Below are positions 21,886 through 40,847 of a stretch of DNA of 64,000 nt, one piece after another (position 1 is the first letter of the stretch; each line of letters opens with the position of its first letter). The notes beneath the pieces are model-generated. The model was not told the DNA's origin, searched no databases, and saw nothing but the letters and a program-made list of their open reading frames with translations. Made by a program: the position numbers and the translations under genes. The stretch comes from Taxillus chinensis (taxonomy: Eukaryota; Streptophyta; Magnoliopsida; Santalales; Loranthaceae), in NCBI GenBank assembly GCA_023512835.1, contig CM042085.1:1831989-1895988 (forward strand). The letters run 5' to 3'.

Positions 21886-24800
21886 TCATGGGGACCCTCC
21901 TCCGCCCCTTGGGGAGCCACCGTTCTCATCTTCATCATCCACAGGACTTCTCCGATCATCCCTCGGGCTAAGGCTAAGGCTGCGGCTGCGGCTGCGGCCG
22001 CCATTTGCTTCAGATGGACTGTAAACCCTACCAGCAGGGGTACCGTCCCTTTCAGGGGTGATGGGGGATGGGCTTCTGCTCTTTGCACGGGGGCTCTCGC
22101 TATAATCAGATTCATCGTCTGGCTTGGATGCCTCCCTGTGATTTGGTGAAGGACTCGGTGAGCCTCTAATCAAGGGGCTCCGTTCATCTGGGGTTGGGCT
22201 GTGCCGCCTTGCCCTGGATGGAGGTGGTGTAAGGCTCCTGTTTGCAGTTTCAGGGCTCATGTTATCAGGTTCAGGGCTCCTGCTATAGCTCCTCAACCTC
22301 TTCTGCTCTCTTTCTATACTGCGCTCCCGCCTTGAAGGAGGAGATCTTGATCGGCTGCGAAATGAAAGAAGCTTTGCAAATTAGTAAATAGAATATGTGA
22401 ATATAATCCAATCATAAAATCATAAGAGGAAGACGCTTCTTTGGCGAAAACCCCTAGGGGGAAAAGCAATTGCATTTGGGATTCTGTCCACCCTGAAATA
22501 AAGATTGACCTCTTCCAATCAACCTGCTTCATGTTCATTAACCCTAGTTTACAGAAACAAAAACAAGAAACACTACCACAGGCCTTTCAACTTTCTTCAC
22601 TATTGCTGTTTTAAAAGTCTGCAACGCATATGAATGCATGTCCAAAAGCATGGCACACGAACAAAAGCTTGAAAACAAAAAGGAGGGCCAAAAATTTAAA
22701 AAAAAAAAAAAAACTTGAATGAATAAGTTTTAACCAGAAACAAAAACAAAAAAAAGGTCCATTATATAGTATAAATTCTTAACATAGTAAAAAATCATGT
22801 GACCTTTTATAGTCTCATTATATAAATAGATTAACATATTAACAAGTCATGTTAATGGGTAATTTAGGGGTACAAATATATATTTGTGAGGGCAATGGAA
22901 AGAAATAATTAAATGCTTAGTGGTAACTAATAAGAAAATTTAATAATAAAATTATTATTTAATTAAACACTTGAGTGTTATTTTGGGGATTTAATTGTAT
23001 TCACGCTTTATCATAAAATATGATTCCAAATAACTTCATTTTTGTAGAAGGCGTGTAATTAAGTTCTGAACATGTATTAGTTCGATACAGCAACACCATA
23101 CATGATTATACATATGTCAAAACCTGTGTATTGTAGATGTTGACTCAAGTAGACGTGTGCATTACACATGATCAGACAATTAGACTTGACTAGACACAAG
23201 TCCAGTCATATGCCATGTTGGAGAAATTTTTCCAAGCTGGGTTGAATCCAATCCATGTTCACAGTAATGATAACAAACAAAAAAATTAAGCCTAAGCCCA
23301 CATCATTATTTTCTCTTTTTTCATTTTAAATTCTATCATTTATTTTTTTTATTCTAATATCATTAATCACCCAAACTTATAACCATTTTCACTAAGACAA
23401 AATATAACACTAATGTAGAACTACCTTCCAAACGGAGATTCAAATTTTGTTGTATGATGTTAATAGATTAGTGCTAATTTAGTAATAATATTATTAAATA
23501 GTCAAATAATTATATTTGTGCTAATGATAATTGTATAATATAAAGTTAAACACGCCATTGAATTTAATAAAAAACCTACAACTTTCTATCGCTTGTGTTT
23601 AATTATTAATTTATTATATAACAAAAAAATTCAACAATAACTAAAACAAAATAAATTTAATGTTAGGGCAATGAAATTAAAAAAGGAAACTTAATAATCA
23701 AATTTATTAATTAAACAAACACCCATGAGTATTTTCATCAAAAATCTAATTCCTGACTGAAAATGAGTCATAGCTTCAGGAGTTAATACAAAAAAGGCAA
23801 TAAGCAAAAACACAAACAAAAATTCAACATCAATCGCAATAAAATGAAAAACCTGTAGCTGCGACTTCGGCTATAACTTGGGTGACGATTCCTGCCACGT
23901 CGTGGAGAACGGGATGTGGCAGGTGACCGAGAATAACTCCTCCCACGTCTGCAGTGTGACATCAGTACCAATTTTAACAGAATGGGGATAGATTGCAGGA
24001 TTCTAACAGAACACAAACAGAAGAAACAAATAGTGAAGATGTTCATACCTCAGCTTTTTTGGACTATTCTGACAGTTCCTTTCTATATGGCCCCTCTCCC
24101 CACAGCGGTAGCACTTGTTCTTCCAATCTCCAGCTTTGCAATCTCGAGCCCAGTGGCCATCAATGCCACAGTTAAAGCAGCGTCCAGATCCAGGAGGAGG
24201 ACCCCTGCCTAGATGATCTCGTGAACCACCTGATCCACGTGGTGCCTAAAGCATAGTAAAAACAGAATCCCACGCATAATCAATTCAATGAATATAAGCA
24301 TACAAAATCCTAACTAAAAGAAACACAGGAAAAAATTAAAATAATATCAGGACATGATTCAATGAATTTAAGCGTGCACAATCCTTACTACAAGAAACAC
24401 AGGAATAAATTAAAGCAATATCGGCACTTTGGGCAATTAGGAACCAATTAAAACAATGTTTCAAATACCACCTGAAATTCTTTCACAGAATGCTACAAAA
24501 TCCAACAAACATACCCCTTTAGCAAACTCCACAATTATGCGACTTCCATCAAAATCTCGACCATTTAAACCATATCTAGCATCATCTGCATCCCGGGGGT
24601 CGCTAAATTCCTGTCAACAGAAGTGATCGCGAAACCAACAAGCCACACGCATTTTGGGTAAAAATATACATATATATATAAATCATTATTTAGAACACAA
24701 ATCAAGCTTACAAGAACAAAAACTATGTAAAAACAGATAGAAATGATAGTGATACATACAACAAAGGCGAATTCGTGCTTCATATCCACATCTCGGACTC

Positions 24801-26079
24801 TGCGTAAATGGTTGCCAGAAACAGTAAGGCCATCATTACTTAAGTACTTGAACTGTATGCTACTTCGCCCTTCACAGGCCAACTACAGACCAGTTTTGAG
24901 ATTGTTGCCATATCCAAAAAAACACGCAATAAGATTTACAGAAAGAATCGCCAAAGTCTCCTATAAACTGGGCAAGAATTTCCACCGAGGCCACCCTCTC
25001 ACCATTGACCTCCAGGTTAGGCAAAAGCCCAGAAACCTTCAACAAGATCATTTGAGTTAAAAACACGACACCTGGGGTTACAACTCTCCCATTTAGATAA
25101 TATTACGAGTATTTAATGTAAATGCAAGCACATAAGGTGCTTGGCAGAGACCTAATATTTCCTAAATATGAGACACAACCCCAACAACTACCCTCTGGCT
25201 CAAAAACCAATCATGCCTGGCAAGGCTCAATTTCCTACAAAACATATAAATCATAGACTAACATATAATTGAGCATCTCTTTAAAACGCCAACAAAACAA
25301 AAAATTAACACATCACAAACTCTATGCAGTGAGAGAATTAAGACTAACAGATTGGATTTCCCAACAATAGAAGCTGGTATACAGTCTTGGTTTTTATTCA
25401 TCCCATGTTTTTTCTTAATGGAAAATTTGGTTTTAAATTTAAGCTTGGTGGTCAATGTGGCCAAACCCATAAAGTTGAGTGAGTCAGAATTAAGAAACTT
25501 ATTCTGAGGATAATATAAATTAGGTGAGACTATCAAGAAGACCTGAAGGGCAAATTCCTATAATGGCAAACTCGGTACATGAAGCTGTCATGAGTGGCGG
25601 GAACTGAAAAGGAAATGGGTCACACCGGACAATATGGAAGTAACCTTTCCCCAAAACTAATTTAGTTGCAAAAGACCTGTTTATGACTAGAACCCATAAC
25701 CTCGAAGTCATGAGGCAACAACTCTGCTGTTACTGCCAAGGTTCACCCTTAAAAACAACTTCCTCCAAAAATGGAAAAAGAAATCTCACAACTCAAATGC
25801 AGTGGTCAGAATGTAACAAATAAATACAACCAGGTTCTATTGAAATACTTTAATTGTAGAAACATGCACATGCACCTGGATCAAAGAAGGGGACACACTC
25901 TTGCCTGGCACTTGTCAATACCACAAGGGAAGAGATACTAAATATCCTTAAATATATCAAGAAAAAGTTTACCTCCCGTATCTGCTGAACATCTTATCCA
26001 AATCACGGGAACGCGTCCGTGAAGACAAGTGACCAACATAGAGGCGTGTATTACCATATCGGTCATCATAACGAGGCAT
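21886..26079 (-). CDS. RS2Z33: RS2Z-type SR splicing factor (RRM, two zinc knuckles)
   Basis: Nuclear pre-mRNA splicing factor of the plant-specific RS2Z class. Coding exons on the minus strand: 25973-26079, 24760-24799, 24515-24610, 24049-24245, 23853-23948 and 21886-22354, giving 334 residues. All junctions are GT-AG and frames join exactly. An RRM covers about residues 11-80, with RNP2 LYVGHL and RNP1 HEFAFVEF. Two CCHC zinc knuckles follow at C104-C117 ([14 protein letters not shown]) and C126-C139 ([14 protein letters not shown]). The rest is an arginine/serine-rich region and an SP-rich tail. Exon 5 is followed by a 1498-nt intron, and the first coding intron (1173 nt) is long, as in relatives where alternative splicing there is used for autoregulation. 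It could be named RS2Z32 or RS2Z33; I cannot separate these. Confidence 0.93.
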
Positions 26080-26860
26080 CTTGAACTGCAAAAGTTATGC
26101 CACTATTTAGATACACTGAAAACGCATAATACCTCCCGTGTCTCCAGGAGAGCCCTTTCAATGAAAAACAAAAGCAACAATGAAACAGTGGAAACAATAA
26201 TGCATAACAACTGCATGAACTTAAAATTTGCACAGTTCACGACATATCCGAGGACCAAAAACTATGAAAAACGGGAAAGGGAAAATTTCAAGTAACAAAG
26301 AGTGTCAGGCAAAATGTCACAGCAGGGCAAAGTAAACACAATTGAATGGTTTGTATAACTACTGAGTACTGCACAGACACTCATATGCCAAAAATAGGCC
26401 AATACAAAAGGTTACGATACCATACAAAAAAATTTGTGGATTCTGAATCATAGAGAAAAAATTAAAAATTCCGCAAATTTAAATCATGTGATGTAGAAGC
26501 AAAGGCATAAAAAGAGCAGATTGGAACAGCTCTACCAGTCAAGAACACGAAAATTTGGAGCATAAATCCAGATCATCGTCATCGGATCACAGCCGATAAC
26601 ACTAAAATAAATACACACAGATCATACCAACAGACCACTAATCAAAAAAAAAACCCTAGATAAAACAAAAACAATTGGCTGATTCATTAATTCACAACCT
26701 CAAAATTTTCAAAAATTACAGCAACGACAAGCAGCTTAGCAGATAAACCCTAATTTGGGTGGGCATGTTGTGAGGTGACAACAGAGAGCGTACCTGGTTC
26801 TGGTTAAACGAGGACAGAACGCTCACGAATCTTGATTTTTTTTTCGAGGCGTTTGTGTTG
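26080..26860 (-). promoter_or_regulatory. SR gene 5' UTR with leader intron
   Basis: A 5' UTR intron is predicted at 26086-26793: the acceptor reads TTTTGCAG directly before TTCAAGATG, and the donor is CAG/GTACGC. The first untranslated exon would then run from 26794 up to about 26860. The promoter should lie beyond. This is inferred from splice signals only. Confidence 0.5.
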
Positions 26861-28850
26861 GGGTCTTCAAGACCCCGAACGGTATTTAAGATGCCGAAAG
26901 ACGGCGTAGATGTGGTGTGGTTCATCGTACGGTCGAGATTGGGAGACATAATTGACTCACGCGTTCGAGGTGGGGACGAGACCATATGTGGCTCCGGTGC
27001 TCCGCTACGCCAGCGATCTACCCGGCCCAAAAAATATAATAGTAAGTTTTTTTTGTTTGTTTTTTTTTATTTAATGACTTTTTTTTATTTTATTGCATTT
27101 AAATTTAAAATCTTCATTTCATTCGAGATTACAAAAAATTGTGTTTGGTATATAACTTCATCAGAAAATTTGTTAGCATCGTCAAGCAGCTCTAGCCGGA
27201 CACTGCCTCTAGGATCGCATAGACGAAATCATGATTATCATGCTGGTCATTGAGCTTGATTTACCTAATTAGGATTCATTTGAGGTTGTTTAGTGCAAAA
27301 ACAGGACTAACCACAAAGAATGAAAGACTTAGTCGAGTGTCATTTGCCGACGTCATATATATATATATAAGGAAATCGAGGTGCCATAGTTGACCCCTTG
27401 ATTTTGTTGCTTTTGGTCCTTCAACTGATTTTTATGCAAATTTTCATTATGAATTAGATAATATTGTGTTATCGATTGATTGATTGATTATATTAGTTGA
27501 TAATAATGTGTTATTAGTTATGAATAATACAATAATTTTAATGAGTGAATTGTTTTCTTTTATTTAATTTAAAATTATTTTTTATTATACCCTATCAAAA
27601 AATACTAATTTTCTAATGTAATTAAACAAAACTAATAAAACAAAGTAAATACGTACATTTTATTTGAGTAAATAAAAGAAAAATAAATATTTTTAAACAA
27701 TGATGCATATAATAAAAAGAGAGGGAAATAAAAAAATCTGGAAAATATTTTGAACCAATGACCATCGGCTCCTTGGTCCTTACAAAAAAATTTACCCTAC
27801 AGCATATACCATCGCAGTCTTTTGAGAGTGAGCTATGGAGAAGAGAAAGCAAAAGTTACTACCTCAAACTTTAAATTTTTAATTTTTTTAAAATTAATTT
27901 ATCTCTCATTATTTAATACCACCATTATTATACATAATAAGTACGTATATATTAAATACTCCCCCCTCCGCCCATAGATCGGTCATGATTTTTGATCGAA
28001 TAATTACATCGTCGGTTTGAAAATCAAATACTACCAGTCGTTATGCGAATGGTAAATAATATTTTTTACAAGTAAAATTTTTAAAAAAATATATAAAAGT
28101 AAAATATAAAATTATATACATCTACACACGTGTGTATATAATACAAGAATTATAAAATGCATACCGGGATTAGGAGCAATGACTCGGTCATTGACCATAC
28201 TATTTTGATGTGGCCGACTAGGAGTACATAGAATTCAAAAGTTGTTGAATTAAATTAGTTAACCAGAAGTAGGAGTGCATCCCAACCCTATTATTCTTCA
28301 CTTCTAAATCAGCCTACCTTCACACTAATTTTGTGATCAATCTAACACATGAATTCGTTGTCATATCAAATTCACAATTAACAAATAAAAATATATAATA
28401 GATCGATCAAGTAGTGAAATATATTCAAATAATATCATACGTACACAGTTTATATATCCACCTATTTTAGCAAAGCCAAAATCACATACCCATAGATATT
28501 TGGAAAACGATTGTGTTAATTGGATTTCAAATTTCACCTAGCTAATAAGCCAAACTTAACCAGATAAATTTATTCAAATTAAAAATGTTAATATATGTTA
28601 CAATTTCACTTGCAAATAATCATGCGCATGATTATTTGAGAAAGTAATCAAATAATCATATGTAATATACGATAATAACATATGTAGTTTTATTTGAGAA
28701 AAAACCCAACCTTTATGGTGAGAGATTAAAAATACCTCCATAAAAAATTTTTAAAATTAAAAACACACCTCCATGCAACCTTCATCTATTCCCCTAACTT
28801 CTTTAAAATATATATATATTTGTTTTGGAAAAAAAAAACAATATTGCAGA
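26861..28850. other. Intergenic, no gene seen
   Basis: AT-rich DNA with a (TGAT)n-like run near 27473-27490, (TA)n near 27357-27370 and an A-tract near 28830. The start holds the SR promoter and the end the ABCG 3' UTR. No supportable frame. Confidence 0.5.
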
Positions 28851-31046
28851 TCACGCCCGCTTGTTCTTGCTCCCTACCAACAGAGCGAAGTAGAACAAAA
28901 CCCTGAACAGAAATCCAAGCGCCACCGTGATCCACAGGCAGTCCCACTTGGTCAGGTCGGTGATACCCTGCTTCTTCAGTACATCCGCCCCCGTGATCAC
29001 GCACGACCCTCCGGTGATGTTCAGTCCCAGCGCGGCATTCATGCTCTCAACCACCTTCAGCCTCACCGCCGCCGGCGCCGCCCCGAGCGGCGTGTCGTCG
29101 AACATCTGAAGTCCCCTCACGAAGCACCTGGTCGGATCCTGAAACTCGTTCCTCAACACCCCCTCGTACGGGTACTTCACGAGAGACATGTAGTGGAACC
29201 ATATCCAGTAGGGAGGGATCCGGTTCCTGGCGATGAAGAAGCCGCTGAAGAGGAGGAAGTAGGCGAGCACGGCCACGACCACGGTGAACCCCAGCATGAC
29301 GTGGGACACAACACCGGAGAGGAACGTCACGAAGGAGTTCCCCGCCCAGAAGGCGGCGAGGACGATGGCGGAGTAGAAGAGAAACCCGGGGAAGCCACCC
29401 GCGAGGCCCACGGCGAAGAAGGTGGTGGTAGCGAACACGAGGGACAGGAATACGAGGGCGGGAAGGTTAACGAGGGAGTGGGCGAGGACGTAGGAGGAGC
29501 GGCGGTAGGCGTTGTAGGCGGTCTCCCGCATGAAAATGTAGCGCTCCTGGAGAAATTCGGGGAAGGCGTCAGCGCAGGTGTAGAACATGGTGGACATGGC
29601 GAAGGCGAAGAAGCCGAACCGCTCCCGGACGCCTCTCGGGGAGTCGTCCAGCTTCCAGAACATGGTGGCCAGAATAATCCCAGTCACCAGCACAGCCCCG
29701 AGGCGGATCCCAAAGAGCTCCGGCATTCGCCGCGAGTTCAGCAGCGACCGCTTCCCGATAACCAGCATCTCCATCCACACCGGGTTGGCAAACGTTGGAA
29801 CAGAATTCACCGGGTTGGTTTCGTTGGTCGCGCCGGAGACCAACTTCCCCCGGGAAATGCTCACGCTGATTGCCTTCTCCAACGAGTACTCTGGGTGTGG
29901 GTAGTCGTGGGATACCACCGTTAATGATTGTTCGTTGGAGGTTTTGATCCGCTGCACCCACGCCTTGTTGAAGTCTACTAGACTCCTGGTGCCCCCGGGG
30001 GAGGCTTCCAGCTCTCGGATGAGATCCAGGGCGAACTCGGTCCGGTCCTCGTTGTCCGGGATGGGTCGGCCGAACTCGGAAAAGAATGGCGGGAGGGTCG
30101 ACGGCGGGCCGGAGAAGACGGTCTGGCCCCGGGAGAGGATGATGAGGCGGTCTAGGAGGTTGAGGATGCGGAAGCTGGGCTGGTGTACCGACATGACCAC
30201 GATGCTGCCACTCTGAGCGATTCGCTGCAGCACCTTCACCACCATGAAGGCGCTGGTGGAGTCCAGCCCGGAGGTGGGCTCGTCCAGGAAGAGGACGATG
30301 GGATCGTGGATTATGTCCGTCCCGATGGAGACCCTGCGCCGCTCTCCGCCGGAGACCCCGCGGTGTCCCTCGTCCCCGATCACCGTGCCGGCGGCGTTCC
30401 GGAGGCCCAGCTGATCCATCAGAGCCTGGACTCTGCCCCGCTTCTTGGACCGGGAGAGGGACCGAGGGAGGCGGAGCTCCGCGGAGAACATGAGGGTCTC
30501 CTCCACCGTCAGCATCGGGAACAGGAGGTCGTCCTGCATGACGTAAGCGGAGATCACCTTGAGGAGCTTCGATTCCAGCAGTTCGCCGTTGAGCTTGACG
30601 GAGCCTTTTAGGCTGCCCTTGGCGATCCGGTCGGCGAGGGCATCGATGAGGGTGGACTTGCCGGACCCGCTGGCCCCCAGGACGCCCATGATCTCTCCTT
30701 CCCGCGCCTCCCCGGAGATGTCATTCAGCAGCATCTTGGTGTTCGTCTTAGGGCACGCCCCGGGAGACCCGACGCCTCTTTTCCGGGAGAGAAGCGCCGG
30801 TAAAGCCAGCCTCTGGCGCAGCTTGATGGCGTAGGAGAGGTTGTGAAAGGAGAGGACGAAGGGAAGAGATTTTGGCGGGTTGGGATTGGCGTCGCTGAGG
30901 TTATTGTTGTTGAGGATCAGCTGGGGGGATGCCGGCGACGACTCATCGCCGTCGACGCCGATTTGCAACACGAACTCACCCAGCGTCGACACAGCCGGGC
31001 TCCTTTTGGCTACTGATCCGGAGCGCTGCTGAAGCTCCATGTCCAT
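28851..31046 (-). CDS. Half-size ABCG (WBC) transporter
   Basis: Intronless gene of 731 codons for an ABC transporter of subfamily G, which dimerises to export lipidic substrates across the plasma membrane. The nucleotide-binding domain comes first: Walker [10 protein letters not shown] (K about 130), signature [10 protein letters not shown] (about 231-240), Walker [14 protein letters not shown] (about 251) and switch MSVHQPS. The C-terminal half has about six membrane spans, including [20 protein letters not shown] and [19 protein letters not shown]. The start at 31046 ([10 protein letters not shown]) fits the family; an in-frame ATG at 31166 adds 40 poorly plausible residues. Intronless structure and sequence style suit the ABCG1/2/6/16/20 clade, connected in Arabidopsis to suberin and pollen wall export; the substrate here is not shown. 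Confidence 0.93.
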   Translation of the reverse strand: MDMELQQRSGSVAKRSPAVSTLGEFVLQIGVDGDESSPASPQLILNNNNLSDANPNPPKSLPFVLSFHNLSYAIKLRQRLALPALLSRKRGVGSPGACPKTNTKMLLNDISGEAREGEIMGVLGASGSGKSTLIDALADRIAKGSLKGSVKLNGELLESKLLKVISAYVMQDDLLFPMLTVEETLMFSAELRLPRSLSRSKKRGRVQALMDQLGLRNAAGTVIGDEGHRGVSGGERRRVSIGTDIIHDPIVLFLDEPTSGLDSTSAFMVVKVLQRIAQSGSIVVMSVHQPSFRILNLLDRLIILSRGQTVFSGPPSTLPPFFSEFGRPIPDNEDRTEFALDLIRELEASPGGTRSLVDFNKAWVQRIKTSNEQSLTVVSHDYPHPEYSLEKAISVSISRGKLVSGATNETNPVNSVPTFANPVWMEMLVIGKRSLLNSRRMPELFGIRLGAVLVTGIILATMFWKLDDSPRGVRERFGFFAFAMSTMFYTCADAFPEFLQERYIFMRETAYNAYRRSSYVLAHSLVNLPALVFLSLVFATTTFFAVGLAGGFPGFLFYSAIVLAAFWAGNSFVTFLSGVVSHVMLGFTVVVAVLAYFLLFSGFFIARNRIPPYWIWFHYMSLVKYPYEGVLRNEFQDPTRCFVRGLQMFDDTPLGAAPAAVRLKVVESMNAALGLNITGGSCVITGADVLKKQGITDLTKWDCLWITVALGFLFRVLFYFALLVGSKNKRA

Positions 31047-32281
31047 GGCACGAGAGATTCGTGAGGGAGTGTGCTGAGCGCTCTGGTTTGTAATTCGTAC
31101 GTGATTATCAAATTTCTTTCGGAAATTTATATATAGAAACGAACATGGGTACGTGGCTTCCGTCATTTAATAGTATAAGTACACGCCCAAACAAGTCAAT
31201 GCACCCGTCACATATTATTAATGGTTATCGAAAGTCGAAGTGCTAGCTACTAGGAATTTGCATGAATATTATATATATATAAAAACGTTTAATCTATTTT
31301 GTAAAACAAATTTTAAAGAAAAGGCTATATAAAAGCAAATGTGGAAGAGACATTTTTCTTGTCCAATCCAATAAAATTGGTTAAAAATATATTATTTAAC
31401 CCAACATCCCTCTAATAAATCATTGGTGTCATCATCAAATCATTGAATAAATCAAAGGTCTTATTGTATAGTAGCTATCTTGTCGCGTATTTAAACTGTT
31501 TAGTTGCAGAATTGGGTCTCAGTACACATATATATATATAGTCGTACTCATGAGCTCGCAAAACAATGAACCATAGCTTCGTAAAAGATTTTTTTTAATA
31601 TACATAAATACGTATATATATGTATATATGTATGTATATTCTTGTGTGCGTGCTGATGTTTTGTGTGTGTGTGTGTGTATAAAACTGTAAAAGCTAGCGG
31701 GTGAGGTAATACTAATATATGTGCGAATGGCGTGCGGGGATGAGATGGTTCCTACTCGTAGTGGGTGAGAAGTTGCGCCAGTTTACACAATTACACCTCT
31801 GCCAAGTCTTATTCTGGTGCGAATAGCGTGTGCGGGGCCGTGCTGACGACATGGGTTTAGTTTTAGTAGGCGAAGGCTCTTGCCGGCTTACCTTTGTCCA
31901 TTTCTAAAGGTCTCGCTGCTTTTTAAATGCCACCCCAGGGGGGTATAGTAATAGATATTATACATGACGAGGTGTTTTAAATACAAACTTACTGATTAAA
32001 AAAACATCCACAGTCACGGTTTTCCATATCCATACTTTTCTTCACACACCCAAATATACTGTATATACACAGAGAGTGTGTACGTGAGATTAACTTTAAT
32101 TTGAACCCTTAATCTTATAAGTAACGATTTAAATTAGAATTTTATTTAATTATAGCTCAATCTATTATAATTAAATAAAAATTTAATATAAACTATTAAA
32201 TTTTAATTTAATAATATAAATTAAAAATCTATTATTATTTTTCATAATAAAAAATAATTTCACCTATTCTGCATAACTATA
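31047..32281. other. Intergenic, ABCG upstream
   Basis: AT-rich DNA with a (GT)n run near 31663-31678 and several short (AT)n runs. No gene is seen. Confidence 0.5.
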
Positions 32282-32292
32282 TATATATAAAA

Positions 32293-32350
<58 letters not shown>
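32281..32350. repeat. (AT)n microsatellite with A-tract
   Basis: AT dinucleotides with a run of about 12 A near 32289-32302, in all about 70 bp. Several similar but shorter runs occur in the window. Confidence 0.9.
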
Positions 32351-32352
<2 letters not shown>

Positions 32353-32681
32353 CAACCAGTATAAGCGGAAGAGTGTGGTGTGGCATGTTATTTTGTTGAA
32401 GTGATAGCCTGATGGGATTCGTTCTCCAATGCAAAGAACGAAAGAAAGTTGAAGCGAAATATATTACGTGTAACTGTAACTTGTCCTGAATGAACTAATA
32501 TATGCACCCGGATCCATCATGCTTTCGTACTTAATTATGAGTTAACTTCTTTGAAGTAATTTGAACTGCACTCCTAATATATTTTTTTATTAAAAAAATC
32601 CTTGGATAACCCGTGGACATGAATTTTAAAATCTTATAATAACGAGTTCACTTTGCCTCCAGTTTATATATATATATAGAC

Positions 32682-33045
32682 CCATAGCAACTTCAAGAGG
32701 TTCTCTATTATCTATAAATAGAGAGCCTAATGTCAAAAATGAGTTCCAATAGCCTCTTCATTAAGCTCTCTACATCTACAGTGACTCTTCATTTGTGAAG
32801 AGTCACTATTCATTTTTCACATAATTTTTTTTTATTTTTTATTTTCTTTCCCTCCCTCCCCTCTCCTCTCTCTCCTCTCCTCTTTCCTGTGCAATTAATA
32901 TCATTATTAATAAATTATTATTTAATAAAAATAAATATTAAAAAATAAAGAAACTCTTGAAATGTATGTTAAAAAATAGCTCTTGAAAAAATCTATATAT
33001 ATAGAGAAAATTATAAAAAAGTTTTTGGAGTTACTGTAAGCCTTC
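32682..33045. mobile_element. Possible MITE with internal hairpins
   Basis: Starts near CATAGCAACTTCAAGAGG and ends near TTTTTGGAGTTACTGTAAG, imperfectly inverse to each other. It contains two snapback hairpins (about 32703-32727 and 32780-32807). Boundaries and target duplication are not fixed. It could equally be unrelated low-complexity DNA. Confidence 0.3.
32780..32807. repeat. Perfect 12-bp inverted repeat
   Basis: AGTGACTCTTCA, loop TTTG, then TGAAGAGTCACT: a perfect 12-bp stem. It lies in intergenic DNA without an adjacent gene. Confidence 0.85.
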
Positions 33046-34318
33046 AGCATCTTCGTTCTCATTGCATTACATTTTTTTTTGTTGTTGCACAAAATCACAG
33101 GAAGGCGTAAGGTGTGCTCTCCCAACTAATTTTTTTTGGGTGCTGTCCTAATTAACAAACTTAATTAGGTGTTGCGTGCTTAAGTATACAACAAAAACAA
33201 GCGTCTCGCGTGCCATTGCTACTCCAAATTGCATGAATTCTATATTATTTTTCCACTTTTGCAGTTGAGGGGGGTGGACCGAAGCTCCTAATCTCAACTT
33301 CACACGCCTTCTTTTTATATTATTATTATTTTCATAATCTATAGTAATTGGTGGCAGGCATGTGTCCAGTGTCTCTTTAACCCCGCAAACGAACAATTTA
33401 GGGTTCAGAAGACTGTCTCTTAGGATTAGGTACGGGTACTATTCCACTGTGAATTCAACCGACAACCCTCCATATACAGTGTTAGATGAAACCCAAAAAA
33501 ATTAAAATTAAAATTGTATTTGGTGTGATTGTTCTATTAAGTTATACGAATAGAAAAAAAAAAGGTCTCAAAACATGCATGTTTTAAATTTTCAAATACA
33601 ATTCTTTACATTTTTTCATAAATAGCATTTCGTTTGTCTTTTTTTTTTTATTTGTAAAAACGTAAACAAAGAAGAGCAGGAGACACAAAAAATATGCAGC
33701 ATCTAGAATGATTTGTGTAATAGATGATGAATTTCATCAAGGGCTAGTGAAGTTACTCATGTATTTGTCAATTTCTTTTATTTTGAATATCATTGGTTAT
33801 CAAAGTAAACTCCACAAGTACACGGATATTGTGATCAATTGACTTAAACATACAGGATGGACCCACCATTGCTCGCGGATATAGAAATTAATAGAGATGG
33901 CCAATTAATTAACTTACATAATTTGCAATAATCATCACCAAGTGGAAGAAGAAATTATCACAAGCTAGCATTTCAGTGAGCACAATGACCTCTTCTGTTA
34001 AATTCAAGGGTGTTAGTGATGCAAGCTGTCAAGGAGTATGAAGCTGACTGCACAAAATGCAGAAATAGGCCTAACTCTATTGTGTATATGATGATTGAGT
34101 TTGTTTCCCTACAACGGGCTGACGTTTTGAAGGGGAAAAAAAGAGACGGAATTCTTCATGTTCCAAACCATACCTTGGCACCCACAGCTTCCAAGTTTTG
34201 TTGGGGCCAAGGGTAACATGATCTGGAAATGCAATTGGTTGAAACATGAAAAGATTATAAAAAAAAAAAAAAAAAAAAACATGTCAAGACACCTCAGCAT
34301 AGTCTTCCACAAATGGCC
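33046..34318. other. Intergenic, ECA 3' flank
   Basis: No supportable gene. Contains A/T tracts, including an A-run of about 20 near 34259-34279, and probably the 3' UTR of the Ca2+-ATPase gene. Confidence 0.5.
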
Positions 34319-39496
<5,178 letters not shown>

Positions 39497-39875
39497 CCGA
39501 TCGCCGCGGCAACCTTAAATTCAGTTCAATGGAGACCACAAATATCGAATCCTACTACAAAAACCCAGACAGTTAGTTACTACCACGACTGACACCACTC
39601 ATACACACAAACAGCATGAACTTTTTTCGATCACTGTTATCATGAAATGACAATCAGGTTGCTATGGTCTTCTGCAACATTGTATTACGTGTGTGTGTAT
39701 ATATATATGTGTGTGTGTGTGCGTGTGTCGGTCGGGAATGGACAATCTAGGGTTTACTTTACGGGAGGGAGGAGGGAGGAGGGAGACGGAGAAGCTTCGA
39801 GGAAGGAGGTAGTTTTATTATTTTATTTTAATGGATATTTTATATCTTTATGTATGCGTTATGCGTATGCATAGA

Positions 39876-39935
<60 letters not shown>

Positions 39936-40805
39936 ATAAATAAAGGCAGCGACGAACCTTTATATTAATTGGTTGATGGGAATTGGAATTGGAATCGGAC
40001 GAGCGGTCCAAAGGAGGGAAAGAAAGCAGATGGCATCGAAGAATGTGTCGTGCGTGCGGAGCGACCGTCTCTCTCCTTCACTCGCCGTCGCCGGTGGTGA
40101 GTTACAGAGAGCCCCCGCACTGAATGCGTACGGTTCGCGGTCGCGATCCAGGATCCGATTTTCCCGCTCCCTCGCTCCCTCTGTCACGTTCCTGGAAGCT
40201 TCGTTTTAATCTATTTAATTTAATAATTCAAAAGGGCAGTGGTAGCGTGAGGACAACGGACGGATCGGGGTGGGTCAATGCTTCTGGGGGGTTTGTGTGT
40301 TCATTCCACGTGGACGTGGTGATGTTTTTTTCCATATTCGATGCTTACCTCGGCCCATACGAAGTCCATGGGCACGACCACCGTACGAGGGAGAGTATTC
40401 TTTGTTTTCGTCGCGCGACTGAACTGATGGGGTCGACGAGCGTAATTCCCTTCTTCTGAATCTGACTCCATATATATATGTATTCTCAGTCATTTTATAA
40501 TCAGGTTTTTTATGACTTCTTTATATGTATATATATATATATATATATTTATAACGACTGTTTTTTTTATAGTAGTTATTCAAAGGAAATTATTTTCTTT
40601 CCAAATAATCTTTTATATTTCTTTTAAAAAAAACAAACACATATTATTAAAAAATAAAACATTGCTTATTCAACGCATAGTAAAAAATATATAAAATTAA
40701 TATTTACGGTAATTCATACAACATATCAAAACACTAACTTATATGTGTCTAACGTCATTTCCAACAATCATTTAAATTTATCTTTATCTTTATATTTAAA
40801 GTATA

Positions 40806-40847
<42 letters not shown>

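Noticed and set aside
28773..29924. Plus-strand frame of 383 codons opposite the ABCG gene
   Set aside because: Antisense of the GC-rich transmembrane half; composition rich in H, E, G, P and R and no recognisable family.
31047..31166. In-frame upstream ATG of the ABCG gene
   Set aside because: The extra 40 residues do not resemble ABCG N-termini; MDMELQ start is more typical.
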